64,000 bases of DNA from an uncultured bacterium (GTDB lineage Bacteria > Cyanobacteriota > Vampirovibrionia > Gastranaerophilales > Gastranaerophilaceae). The stretch's first letter is position 1. The number at the start of each line of letters is the position of its first letter. A program made the position numbers and the translations under genes. The notes beneath the pieces were generated by a model, which had not been told where the DNA came from, ran no database searches, and saw only the letters and a program-made list of their open reading frames with translations. Location of the stretch: positions 62,001 to 126,000 of the forward strand of contig CADBUY010000001.1 in NCBI GenBank assembly GCA_902797965.1, written 5' to 3'. Positions 7,954 to 17,093 of the stretch are shown one piece after another.

Positions 7954-10900
7954 ATGAAAATCAATCAACAACCCCAAATAATAAATAGTGTAAATAAAAC
8001 TAATAACGTAAATTTTGAAGGTATTAGTTTATCAAGAATTTTTTCATCTTCTAAAGATGTTGTTGCACTTTCTCCTGCTGCACAGTTAAATAAAGATACA
8101 TTAGATTGGATAAATACAAGATGTAAAAAATTCGGAAAAGATACAATACAAAAAGCTTACGAATCTTGCTTGAATTCAGATAGTAATATATCAGAATTGG
8201 CAATTAATTTACTCAAAAATTATATTCCTGCAGAAGAAAACAAAATATCTAAATATCTGCATAGAAGCAAAAAAGATGATGTTTTTTCTAAATTCGGTTT
8301 AGATTTTCTTTCATATATGCTACAAGCATCTAAAAATGATACGCAAAATCATAATAAAGAAAATATAGACTTTTTAGATAAAGTTTTAACTAAGTTTAAA
8401 AGTGACAAACCTACCCAATATCTTGATATAATTGTTAATTCAAAAAATGATGAAGGGAATGTTTTTGAAAGTGCAGGACATTTATTTGAATTCTTTTTAA
8501 AAAATGAAAATATACAAAGTTTTGCAAATTTCATGAAAAATCTTAGTTCTTTGCCTAAAGAAGAACAAAATTTTATTACAAAATATTATACAAAAATAAA
8601 AAATAATTATGATTTATTCAAGATTCTTGATGAGAGTAAAGGCAAGGATTCTTCAAAAATTATTAAAGCAGTAGAAGGTGATTTAGAAAAATATGATACT
8701 TCTACAATACTAAATTGCGTAAAAAAAGCTAATACTCCTAAAATTACACCGAAAGGTGTTGTTGAAGGAAATGCTAGTTTAGAAAATTATCAAAAATTAA
8801 TTACTCTATTTAAAAATAATAAAAAATTGCTTGATTGGTCAAGTTATTTAAAAGACAATGATGGTCTTGTAAGAGATGAAAATATAACATTTTGTGAGTT
8901 TTTAAATAAACTTCTAAAAAATCATGAAAGTATAAAAAATTATTTAAAAATATCAAAAGATAAAAATGGTGTTGTAGAACAAGAATTTGCAGGAAAATTA
9001 AAGAAAGTTTTAAATGAAAATTCTTATCCTGATTCTCACACTAACATTATATATTGTATTGAAAATTCAAAAAATAAAAAAGGCGAAATACAGTGGGATT
9101 TTGTAAATATTTTATCAGCATTAAAAAATACAACTGATAAAACTTCTCACGCTGACAGATACAAAATATTTGATAAAACTCTTGCGTTATCAAAAGACAA
9201 TAATGGAGACATTATTAAAGAAATAATCGAAGAATATCCTAATTTAATCAAAAATGATTTAATTTTAGAAATCCCAAACATTCTTAAAATATCAAAAATA
9301 AACGATAAATTTAACAAAGATAATTATAATACAGCTGTTAATATAATTAAAAATACAACAGCAGAGGATAAATACGGAATGTCTGAATTTTTGCTATCTT
9401 GCATTAGTCAAGATGGTAAATTAGATAATGCTAAAATAGGCATACTAAATGAGATACAAAAAAGAGGTATCGCAAGTAATATAGTTAAACTTGCAAATGC
9501 TCTTAAAAATCCGAATAACACCATATCACAAAGAGGACTTAATTTAGCGGAATATTTAAGAAAGAATTCTCACCATCAAATTGAAGAAGATTTACCTTCT
9601 ATTATTCATTCATGTAGAGATAAATCCGGTTACTTAAATAATAAGAGTATTGATACTGTAAAAGCAATTCAAAAATTGAAGACACACGCACAATTATCAA
9701 AACTTTTAGATATGACTTTAGATTCAAATAAAGAAGTTGATGATAATAAATTAAAGGTTATTACACATATCTTAAAAGATATAAGTGTAAAAGATACTCA
9801 CACGATAAAGAAAATAATTGATGCTGCAAAAGATAAAAACGGTGTAATTGATTTAGAAGTTCTTAAACTTGCAATGCATTTGTCCAAAAAAGGAAAAGAT
9901 ATCTCTAATTATGCAGATGTTCTACCTGCTTATAGGAATTTATACAAATATGAGCACGTTACTCATTTGTCACAATTAAATTTAAGACAAAAAAGAACAT
10001 TGATGAGATGCTTGAAACGTTACAACAGTGATATTCAATCTCCTAAATTCAGAGAAATATTAAACTCTAAAATTTTACCGAATAATTCAAGTGAATATTG
10101 TTCTATACTTGCAAGGCTGTCACATTCTATTGGTACAAATGTAAAACCGCTTTCTCAAAACCTTAAAGAGCGTTTTTACAAAGCCTTAAAAAATTTATCA
10201 GATAAAAAACAAGATTTTATGAACCTTGATTTTGATAACCATACACCTGTATTGGATTTAACATACCCGTTAAACGATTTTAAAAATGATGTATGGCAGA
10301 TTGTAAAAGGTTCACATTATAGTAATAGAACAAAAGCTCTTGATTATTTCGGTTTTGAATTAAAAGATAATAACGGAATTCTTGAATTAACAGGCTTCCC
10401 AAGTGCAGATAAACCGGATGGAAGGCTGGCACAAATCAAAGATAAGGATGTACTTGATTTGATTAAAAAATTAACGCCGACAATTATTAAATTTACTGAA
10501 AATAATGATGTAACAATAAAAAATCATTCGCAGCTTTCAAAAGATTTAACAAGCATTATTAAAGCGTTTCCTGAATTCTTAACTACTATTGGAAAAATTC
10601 AACATGGAACACACGATTTTACACTCGATGTTCATTGTTTAAAAGTTCTTCAGAGTGTTATGCAAAATCCTGATTTCTATAAATTACAAGATTTACATAG
10701 AAAGCATATACAATTAATTGCATTACTTCATGATTTGACAAAAGCAGAAGGTAGACCGGATAGCTGTCACCCTGGAAATAGTGCATTTGACGTTTATTAT
10801 TTATTAAATAAATTAGGACTAAAAGAAAAGGACAAACTAAAAATATATCACGTTATAAAAAATCATAGCTGGCTTGCAGAATATGGTTTCGGAAAAAGTG

Positions 10901-11829
10901 AAGCACAACACATGGCATTTAATATGAGAGAAGGAAATTCCTTCAAAATGCTTACTATGCTTACTGAAGCTGACTTAAAAGGTGTAAAAAAACACGACCA
11001 ATTTTATTTGAAACACGCTAAAAAATTAGAAAAAGCGAAAAAAGAAATATATCCGTATCTGTATGATTTAAAGAAAACAGACATTAATTTACCTCAAACA
11101 AAAGTACCTAAAGCAAGTGATTTAAATACACATTCATCTCATGTAAGAATAATTAAAAAGGATGGTATTACAAACACAGTTTTAGAACTCAAAAAAGGTA
11201 TGGATTTAAGAAAAGCCGGATTCAAATCTTGTAAAGATACTAATGACATAAACTTCATTGTACATGGTCTCGATAACAAAGATTCCGCATCAATGTTCCA
11301 AGCATTAGGTATGATTGATTCAAAAGCATTATTAAGTACATCATATGTTAATTATGCAAAAGGAAATTACAGGGTCTTCAGACAAGAGGGGTTTGTACTT
11401 GATGTTCCGGCTGCAAACATTCACGTAGCATATTGGCGAGATTTCGGTTCCGGTTATAAAAAAACAATAGGAGATTTATATCGCACATATTTATTCCAAA
11501 ACAACCCTCAACGTGATTATATTTCTTCTCAATTAAAAAAAGAATTGCATATAAATAGCAAAGAATACATTAAACTATTCCACAAAATAGAAGATATGCC
11601 GATGGAAGAGTTAGAAGTTAAATATCCTAAAGTAGCTAGGGCATATAAAAAAATATTTAATGATATGGATGTTCAAAAACGTTCGTTTGGCAGGAATTAT
11701 AATGAAATATTAGTAACCAGTCCGAAAATACAAGCGATTTTTTGTTATGACAAAAATCCTGAATCAATTTCTTCTTATTTAAGAAAATATGCAGAAAAAC
11801 ACGATTTACCAATTATTGTGTTCGGCTAA
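7954..11829 (+). CDS. Large HD-domain protein with helical repeats and unassigned C-terminal domain
   Basis: This protein has 1291 aa. The leader is Asn-rich and ends in VNFEG (19-23). Residues about 30-720 are helical and carry at least six repeats built around an (S/A)-K-D-K-N-G-x-(I/V) turn and a following Leu-rich helix, at irregular spacing of roughly 35-60. An HD phosphohydrolase domain follows: H894, H926-D927 in LIALLHDLTK, IKNHSWLAEYG, and D1007 in LTEADLKG, resembling the HD domain of GlnD. The last 230 residues form a separate domain with a LLSTSYVNYAKG segment and NEILVTSPKIQAIF. This is reminiscent of ADP-ribosyltransferase folds, but the similarity is weak. It is the third gene of the run. 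The predicted activity is metal-dependent phosphodiester or nucleotide hydrolysis; the target is unknown. Confidence 0.7.
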   Translation: MKINQQPQIINSVNKTNNVNFEGISLSRIFSSSKDVVALSPAAQLNKDTLDWINTRCKKFGKDTIQKAYESCLNSDSNISELAINLLKNYIPAEENKISKYLHRSKKDDVFSKFGLDFLSYMLQASKNDTQNHNKENIDFLDKVLTKFKSDKPTQYLDIIVNSKNDEGNVFESAGHLFEFFLKNENIQSFANFMKNLSSLPKEEQNFITKYYTKIKNNYDLFKILDESKGKDSSKIIKAVEGDLEKYDTSTILNCVKKANTPKITPKGVVEGNASLENYQKLITLFKNNKKLLDWSSYLKDNDGLVRDENITFCEFLNKLLKNHESIKNYLKISKDKNGVVEQEFAGKLKKVLNENSYPDSHTNIIYCIENSKNKKGEIQWDFVNILSALKNTTDKTSHADRYKIFDKTLALSKDNNGDIIKEIIEEYPNLIKNDLILEIPNILKISKINDKFNKDNYNTAVNIIKNTTAEDKYGMSEFLLSCISQDGKLDNAKIGILNEIQKRGIASNIVKLANALKNPNNTISQRGLNLAEYLRKNSHHQIEEDLPSIIHSCRDKSGYLNNKSIDTVKAIQKLKTHAQLSKLLDMTLDSNKEVDDNKLKVITHILKDISVKDTHTIKKIIDAAKDKNGVIDLEVLKLAMHLSKKGKDISNYADVLPAYRNLYKYEHVTHLSQLNLRQKRTLMRCLKRYNSDIQSPKFREILNSKILPNNSSEYCSILARLSHSIGTNVKPLSQNLKERFYKALKNLSDKKQDFMNLDFDNHTPVLDLTYPLNDFKNDVWQIVKGSHYSNRTKALDYFGFELKDNNGILELTGFPSADKPDGRLAQIKDKDVLDLIKKLTPTIIKFTENNDVTIKNHSQLSKDLTSIIKAFPEFLTTIGKIQHGTHDFTLDVHCLKVLQSVMQNPDFYKLQDLHRKHIQLIALLHDLTKAEGRPDSCHPGNSAFDVYYLLNKLGLKEKDKLKIYHVIKNHSWLAEYGFGKSEAQHMAFNMREGNSFKMLTMLTEADLKGVKKHDQFYLKHAKKLEKAKKEIYPYLYDLKKTDINLPQTKVPKASDLNTHSSHVRIIKKDGITNTVLELKKGMDLRKAGFKSCKDTNDINFIVHGLDNKDSASMFQALGMIDSKALLSTSYVNYAKGNYRVFRQEGFVLDVPAANIHVAYWRDFGSGYKKTIGDLYRTYLFQNNPQRDYISSQLKKELHINSKEYIKLFHKIEDMPMEELEVKYPKVARAYKKIFNDMDVQKRSFGRNYNEILVTSPKIQAIFCYDKNPESISSYLRKYAEKHDLPIIVFG

Positions 11830-11873
11830 ATAAGAAAATATTTTTACACATTTTAATATAACTAACAAACCTG

Positions 11874-12930
11874 CATTCAAGAAGCAATCGCAACACCAAA
11901 ATGTTGAAGTTTTTGTTTGGGTGTCATATAATTGAGGATTTTCATCGGTCGATTATTGATCCAATCTTCAACATATGCGATTTGTTCTTCTGATATTGTA
12001 TCAAAGTCAGTTCCTTTTGGAAAGAACCTTCTTATTAAACCATTGATATTTTCCACTGTTCCTTTCTCCCAACTGTGATACGGCTTACAAAAATATGATT
12101 TTGTTTTAAGCAATTTGTTAATTTTTTCATGTTTACTGAACTCTTTTCCGTTATCATATGTTATACTTTTAATTGTATTTTGATACGGCTTCATTGCTTT
12201 AACTATTGACTTGGCGGTCTGAATAGAAGTTAATGAGACCGTTTTTCTAATTAAAGTATATCTTGTGGCTCTATCTACCATTACCGTCAAGCAGCTTTTT
12301 CTTTTTCCTCTTGTTCTGCAAGACTCAACGCTATCTGCTTCAAAGTGACCAAATTCAAGTCGTTCATTTGCAAGCCTATCACGTAAATCTATATCTATTC
12401 TGTTTGGTATATTTTTACCTGTTCCTTTGTAATACAATCTTGCTTTCTTTTTAGGTAATCTACCGGTTTTTCTTCTAAGCCTTTTTGGGGAATAAATGTA
12501 TATATAGAGGGTTTCGTGTGATATACTTTCTTGGAAACGCTGTTTTAATAAATGACATATTATTTCCGGCGTATTGCCATATTTTAATTGACACTCGATA
12601 AAATAACTCACATTGCGCTGATTTAAGAATTTATTTTCTCTTTTATGTGAATTTTGCCATGCTTCTTTTACTCTATTGTGAGTTTGTGAGCCTATGTATG
12701 TTCCCCTGAAATACAATGCATTTGGTCTATTCAATTCTCTTGATATTGTACTTGGACTTCTACCCAATTCTTGTGCTATTTTCCGTACTGATATTCCTTT
12801 ACCTTGCAATACCGTAATTTGTAATCTTTCTTCTAAACTTAGATGTTTACTGTGTTTCATTTTTACCAACTCCTTTCTGTATTGATTTTACTATACTTGA
12901 GGGGGTGGTGTTGCGATTACTTCTTGAATG
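11874..12930 (-). mobile_element. Complete IS30-family insertion sequence, 1057 bp
   Basis: Terminal inverted repeats of 24 bp lie at 11874-11897 and 12907-12930. They differ at one position and begin CATTCAAGAAG on each strand. One transposase fills the element. No target duplication is visible: the outer flanks are CCTG on the left and AAAT on the right. That suggests rearrangement after insertion or a very short duplication that has since changed. The right end lies 5 nt from the AAAGGAG of the next gene. Confidence 0.9.
11877..12860 (-). CDS. IS30 family transposase
   Basis: This DDE transposase has 327 aa and moves the surrounding element. The N-terminal helix-turn-helix HLSLEERLQITVLQGKGISVRKIAQELGRSPSTISREL is the IS30 type. 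The catalytic core shows FEADSVES (first Asp), ITYDNGKEF (second Asp) and HSWEKGTVENINGLIRRFFPKGTDF (Glu), followed by the family tail EEQIAYVEDWINNRPMKILNYMTPKQ. Start ATG 12860 lies 9 nt after AGGAG; a TTG nine bases upstream abuts that site and is too close. Nothing is broken, so it looks active. Its 5' end is duplicated as a 98-bp remnant at 5887-5984. Confidence 0.95.
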   Translation of the reverse strand: MKHSKHLSLEERLQITVLQGKGISVRKIAQELGRSPSTISRELNRPNALYFRGTYIGSQTHNRVKEAWQNSHKRENKFLNQRNVSYFIECQLKYGNTPEIICHLLKQRFQESISHETLYIYIYSPKRLRRKTGRLPKKKARLYYKGTGKNIPNRIDIDLRDRLANERLEFGHFEADSVESCRTRGKRKSCLTVMVDRATRYTLIRKTVSLTSIQTAKSIVKAMKPYQNTIKSITYDNGKEFSKHEKINKLLKTKSYFCKPYHSWEKGTVENINGLIRRFFPKGTDFDTISEEQIAYVEDWINNRPMKILNYMTPKQKLQHFGVAIAS

Positions 12931-12947
12931 AAATTAAAGGAGTATTT

Positions 12948-13139
12948 ATGTTCAATTTTAAAAAAGCTGAAGAAAAAGCAAAGAAGTTATATCACTTGTC
13001 TTGGTTTTTAAAAGTTTATATGAAATATGTTTGCTCAGATTTTCCAACTGAAGAAGATGTAAGGTACTCTGTTGTTATAGATTATATTGGTAAATTATCT
13101 GATGAATTATACAGTGAATTTATAGGAAATAGCGGTTAA
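12948..13139 (+). CDS. Small hypothetical protein, 63 aa
   Basis: The start ATG 12948 follows AAAGGAG at 7 nt; the frame extending left into the IS is not translated from there. The product is a small soluble protein: a basic helix (FKKAEEKAKKLYHLSWFLKVYMKYV) followed by an acidic segment (FPTEEDVRYSVVIDYIGKLSDELYSEF). I do not recognise it. The IS30 end lies 17 nt upstream, so the original promoter has been displaced. Expression would need an outward promoter in the element. Confidence 0.55.
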   Translation: MFNFKKAEEKAKKLYHLSWFLKVYMKYVCSDFPTEEDVRYSVVIDYIGKLSDELYSEFIGNSG

Positions 13140-13146
13140 AAGTATC

Positions 13147-13872
13147 TTATATAGAAATTAATTTCTTTATTAATCTTTGTTCAAACTCTTTTGTCCATCC
13201 GAGTTTTTTCTTGTCAGATTTTTTAAGTGCATCATAAATAGAATTAAGTTTAATTGGAAAATCAGAGTCATTCGGCGTTATTGTTGTCGGGCACTTGTCT
13301 TCTAACAACGGATTAAAAAAGTCATTTAGCATAAGCGCTATATCAGTATCATTCGCACCGTACTGACAGCCTATATAGATGTTACCTTCCTGCATTTTTT
13401 TTAAAAATTTTACAAACTCTTTTATATATTTTCTGGAAGAAAAATCATAGCAGTTCCACCATTTTTCATAAATATTATATTTATAATATTTTAAATCGGC
13501 ATCCTTTACGGCATTCCTATATGAATCGCCGTAATCAACCAAATCAATAACCATTTCTATCCCTTTTTTCTTCAAGTCGTACAAATAACAAGGTTTATTC
13601 ACTAGTGTCTGCCCTCGGTATATTGTAGTTCCTTCAATTTTTTGCAGGACATTTCTTTTTTTTAGTTCACTAATATGCAGATTTAGCTGATAGTTAGTCA
13701 TTCTATGACCTTTTTCATAAATACTCATGTATGGTGTATGCCAACTGTCATAGTGTTCTCTTATTAAATTTCTTTTTTCCTGAGAAATTGAATCATCAAA
13801 TCCCAATATGCCATCGTCTTTGTAATGGCTTTTAAAAATTGGTGATAAATATGTTACTGGTAAAATTTTCAT
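13147..13872 (-). CDS. Predicted pseudophosphatase, dual-specificity phosphatase fold
   Basis: This 241-aa protein resembles the phosphatase at 6175 in layout: TTIYRGQTL (82-90), a helix, KKGIEMVIDLVDY, then a P-loop-like IGCQYGANDTD at 167-177. The catalytic Cys (C169) is kept, but the arginine of C-x5-R is Asp (D175), so normal phosphatase chemistry is unlikely. The leader carries P-I-F-K-S (11-15), the same style as the F-K-G/A leaders nearby. There is no signal peptide. It lies alone on the minus strand, convergent with the 63-aa gene, with a short gap to the divergent aminotransferase-like gene. Its role could be substrate binding or sensing. A different chemistry using Cys alone is also possible. 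Confidence 0.65.
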   Translation of the reverse strand: MKILPVTYLSPIFKSHYKDDGILGFDDSISQEKRNLIREHYDSWHTPYMSIYEKGHRMTNYQLNLHISELKKRNVLQKIEGTTIYRGQTLVNKPCYLYDLKKKGIEMVIDLVDYGDSYRNAVKDADLKYYKYNIYEKWWNCYDFSSRKYIKEFVKFLKKMQEGNIYIGCQYGANDTDIALMLNDFFNPLLEDKCPTTITPNDSDFPIKLNSIYDALKKSDKKKLGWTKEFEQRLIKKLISI

Positions 13873-13942
13873 ATTATTCTAAAAACCGCTAAAAAAAATA
13901 TTTGCTTTTATAATTTTTACTAATTTTTGTATAATTATTATT

Positions 13943-14638
13943 ATGTATAAAGTTTTTCAATTTGATTTAGGTAGAAATGCTTTGAGGTATTTAATTAAGA
14001 CATATAATATTAAACAAATAAAACTACCTTATTATTTGTGTAATGTTATACGTCATACTCTTGTTGAAGAAAGATGTAAACCGATTTTTTATCATATTAA
14101 TGACGATTTCATGCCCGATGAAGAGTTTGAGAAAGATGACTATATTTTGTATCCGAATTATTGGGGAATTTGTGGAGTAAATGTAAGTAAATTATCAATT
14201 ATTTACCCCAAGCTAATTGTAGATAATGCTCATGCTTTTTTTGATAAGCCAAGCGGTTTTGCCTGTTTTAATGCAGGACATAAATTTGGATATAAAGAGT
14301 CTTATTTATGGCTGAAGCAAGATAAAGATAATTGTATTACCACAAACACTGTTGTTAGAAATGACAATAATAAAATTCAGGAAAGAAATAACATTTTTCT
14401 TGATTTTCACAAAAAGTACGGCAATACTAATTTATTAAACTTTGATATTAATTCTGTAACCTGCCCTTTTGTTTACCCCTATTTGGCACAAACAATTCAA
14501 GAAGCTGACGAATTGGTTGAAGTTTTAAAAGAAGAAGGCAAAACGGTTTACCGTTACTGGAGTCCTTTACCTAAGAGCTTCTGTGAATATAAGTTCTATT
14601 CACGACTTGTTCCGATACCTGTTTTGCCATTAAGTTGA
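13943..14638 (+). CDS. PLP-dependent aminotransferase-like protein, short
   Basis: This 231-aa protein resembles part of the DegT-type aspartate aminotransferase fold. FDLGRNALRYLIKTYNIKQIKLPYYLCNVI matches the N-terminal start with its helix and the strand before the substrate pocket. IVDNAHAFFDKPSGFACFNAGHKFGYKESYLWL corresponds to the PLP-binding Asp and the region where the Schiff-base Lys would sit (H-K-F-G). The end, VCPFVYPYLA through TVYRYWSPLP, fits the small domain. At 231 aa it is well below the usual 350-400, and the middle is compressed, so activity is doubtful. It may act in surface sugar modification. The ribosome site before ATG 13943 is not obvious. Confidence 0.5.
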   Translation: MYKVFQFDLGRNALRYLIKTYNIKQIKLPYYLCNVIRHTLVEERCKPIFYHINDDFMPDEEFEKDDYILYPNYWGICGVNVSKLSIIYPKLIVDNAHAFFDKPSGFACFNAGHKFGYKESYLWLKQDKDNCITTNTVVRNDNNKIQERNNIFLDFHKKYGNTNLLNFDINSVTCPFVYPYLAQTIQEADELVEVLKEEGKTVYRYWSPLPKSFCEYKFYSRLVPIPVLPLS

Positions 14639-14664
14639 TTAGCAGTCTTTATATTTGTTAGCTC

Positions 14665-15549
14665 CTAGCCTGCATAGCAAGAAGAAGCAAGATTAGTTCT
14701 CATTTTGTTTAATGCTCTCATCTCAGTTTGTCTGATACACTCTTTTGTTACGCCAAACATTTTACCAATGTCTTCAAGTGTTGTTTTTGCAAAGTTTTCC
14801 AAGCCAAATCTCATTTTGATAACTGTTTGTTCACGTTCTTTAAGAACTGATATTACCTGACTTAAATCTTTCTTTAATTCTTCGTATTCAATATTTTCTT
14901 CAACAGTAGCTTTGTTATCTGCGATAACTTCTGCAACAGATAATTCGCTTCCGTTATTTGCGTCAAAACTTCCTTCGATAGAAACTGTAGTAGAATATGC
15001 TGATAAGAAAGTATCTATTTTTTCAGGCTCAATATTCATTTTTTCTGCAACATCTTTTACTGAAACCTGAGTGTTGTATGCCTTTTCCATTTCAGCTTTA
15101 ACTTTTGAAAATTTTGAAAGAGTTTCTTGAATGTATACAGGAATTTTCATGCAGTGACCCTGTTCAGAAATAGCTTTAAACATCGCTTGTTTAATCCACC
15201 ATGTAGCATAAGTTGAAAATCTGTAACCGAGGTTTGGATTGAATTTTTCAACTGCAACCATCAAACCTAAATTTCCTTCCTGTATTAAGTCAACCATTGG
15301 TAATTTAGAAACATGTATTGCTTTTCTTGCAATTGTTAAAACGAGTTTTAAATTTGATTGAACCAAAATTTTCTTAGCTTCTTTGTCACCTTCCTGAGCC
15401 TTGGTTGCAATTTCTTTTTCTTCTTCAGCTGATAAATTAGCATAGCTGTTAGCTTTTCTTAAATAAGATGCCAATTCTTCTGATGCAGCAGAAGATACAA
15501 AACTTTCTTTTACCGGATTAGTTAAACCTACGTTTTTCATTTCTATCAT
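14665..15549 (-). CDS. RNA polymerase sigma factor, RpoD/SigA-like
   Basis: This sigma-70 protein of 294 aa binds core polymerase and directs promoter recognition. Regions 1.2 to 4.2 are visible: the SYLRKANSYANLSAEEEKEIATKAQEGD segment, QSNLKLVLTIARKA, VDLIQEGNLGLMVAVEKFNPNLGYRFSTYATWWIKQAMFKAI (region 2.3-2.4), the region 3 helices, and TTLEDIGKMFGVTKECIRQTEMRALNKMR (region 4.2). It lacks the long region 1.1 of primary factors and has the compact size of group 2 factors. The start ATG 15549 follows AAGGAG at 8 nt; an upstream frame to 15609 is not supported. Two tandem GGGGTAAATATATTT motifs on the plus strand lie at 15565-15597, just upstream of its start. Confidence 0.9.
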   Translation of the reverse strand: MIEMKNVGLTNPVKESFVSSAASEELASYLRKANSYANLSAEEEKEIATKAQEGDKEAKKILVQSNLKLVLTIARKAIHVSKLPMVDLIQEGNLGLMVAVEKFNPNLGYRFSTYATWWIKQAMFKAISEQGHCMKIPVYIQETLSKFSKVKAEMEKAYNTQVSVKDVAEKMNIEPEKIDTFLSAYSTTVSIEGSFDANNGSELSVAEVIADNKATVEENIEYEELKKDLSQVISVLKEREQTVIKMRFGLENFAKTTLEDIGKMFGVTKECIRQTEMRALNKMRTNLASSCYAG

Positions 15550-15851
15550 ATTAATAACTCCTTGGGGGTAAATATATTTTGGGGTAAATATATTTACTTT
15601 TTTGTACAACCATTTACATAGAACAGGTTGGAAAAACTATTACTTTTGTAAGGAATAGTTGGCATTTGGGGGATAAATGCGATACACATAACAACAATCC
15701 TTATATACTTATGATATATCAAAGATATATAAAATTCAATAGTTTTGTTAAGAAATATTACAAAAATATCCCAAAATTTCATTAAGTTTTACAAAACTTT
15801 ACAATAAAAAAGTGGAGATTATTTGGTCAAAATAGTTTTTACAAAAGGGTG

Positions 15852-17093
15852 TTAAGCATTTTCTTCTACAGTTTCCGATTGTGTTTCCTGAGTATATTTT
15901 TCCGGTGGTTCTTCTGTTTTTATTACTCTCAAGTATAATTTATTTTCTGCTATTCTTGTATCAACGGACGTTATTACTTCATCATACTTAGCCTCAAGAG
16001 TTCTGGTATTTTTAAATCTTGTATGAAAGAAAAGGATTGTTGATTTACTATTAACGATTTCATTCTTTAAGTCAACTATTTGTTTATATATAATCGGATC
16101 AATTATCTCTTTGTTTTCACACATTAGTATAAATATATCGCCAATCCACCATTCTGCCTCTTCTACATTTTTGGCTTTGAGTCCTTTTTTGCTCTTTTTC
16201 AGATATTTAGAGATTGTATGATATATATCTGTTAATTTTTCTTTTTTCTCAGGTAATACTTTCTTAAAATATTTGATAGTTTGTTCATATCCGATATTAA
16301 TAAGTTTTCTTCTTGCATCTTTGTTAAGGTTTAAGTCTGCAAAGAATACGTCACCTGTGTTTATGGTGATGTAGTCATATCTGTCATTCTGTCCGTAAAC
16401 TTCTGCTACAAAATTCGTCGCAACATCAGTTACGCAGCTATATATTGTATTAATATACGAAATAGGATTTTTATCGTCGTTGCTGTAGTCACCTTCCAGT
16501 CTGAATTCAAGGATACGGCTTTTTGAGTTATTCATCTCTTCAGACAATTTCCACATTGGAGCTGCTTTTTGTAAATCTCCGTCAACAAGTTCTCCGTCAT
16601 TGTATTCATACGGTGCCATCAATCCGGGCATACTGGATGAAACTTTAATAGCTTGTGCTATTTCAAAATCAGGAGTTTCTTTGCTTGAAAAAATTTGAGG
16701 GCTAAAATTTTTTATATTAGTTGATACAATAACAAGTTCTTTTTCAATATCCTTAAATTGCACATTTTTACCATGGATATTTTCAACTTTGTTTTTTAAA
16801 AGCTCATTAAGCCAGTCTAAAAATATTTCACCTTTAGACAAAGCAAAACTTTTATTGAATCCAAGATGAATATCTCTAAAGAGTTCAAAATTAACTTTCA
16901 TAAAGAAGTTTTCTAATTCATAGGACTTATATCCGCATGCAACAAGAGCTGCAATTATTGAACCAACGGAAGAACCTCCTATAATATCGTATTCAACACC
17001 GAGTTCTTCCAGCGCGCGTATTGTTCCTACATACGCAATACCTCTAATTGCTCCTCCACCAAATAAGCAGGTATATTTTAACGGATTAGTCAT
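15852..17093 (-). CDS. Patatin-like phospholipase family protein
   Basis: This 413-aa protein is a lipid acyl hydrolase of the patatin type. The oxyanion loop is GGGAIRG (12-18), the nucleophile elbow is G-S-S-V-G with S42, and the Asp of the Ser-Asp dyad is D171 in V-D-G-D. After the catalytic core (to about 240) comes a 170-residue helical tail rich in Lys and Glu, ending in a Glu/Thr-rich tail, with no known domain. There is no signal peptide, so it is cytoplasmic or a secreted effector. Its ATG overlaps the stop of the membrane-protein gene upstream by 8 nt, indicating co-translation. Patatins of this size occur both as housekeeping lipases and as secreted toxins; nothing here separates the two. 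Confidence 0.85.
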   Translation of the reverse strand: MTNPLKYTCLFGGGAIRGIAYVGTIRALEELGVEYDIIGGSSVGSIIAALVACGYKSYELENFFMKVNFELFRDIHLGFNKSFALSKGEIFLDWLNELLKNKVENIHGKNVQFKDIEKELVIVSTNIKNFSPQIFSSKETPDFEIAQAIKVSSSMPGLMAPYEYNDGELVDGDLQKAAPMWKLSEEMNNSKSRILEFRLEGDYSNDDKNPISYINTIYSCVTDVATNFVAEVYGQNDRYDYITINTGDVFFADLNLNKDARRKLINIGYEQTIKYFKKVLPEKKEKLTDIYHTISKYLKKSKKGLKAKNVEEAEWWIGDIFILMCENKEIIDPIIYKQIVDLKNEIVNSKSTILFFHTRFKNTRTLEAKYDEVITSVDTRIAENKLYLRVIKTEEPPEKYTQETQSETVEENA

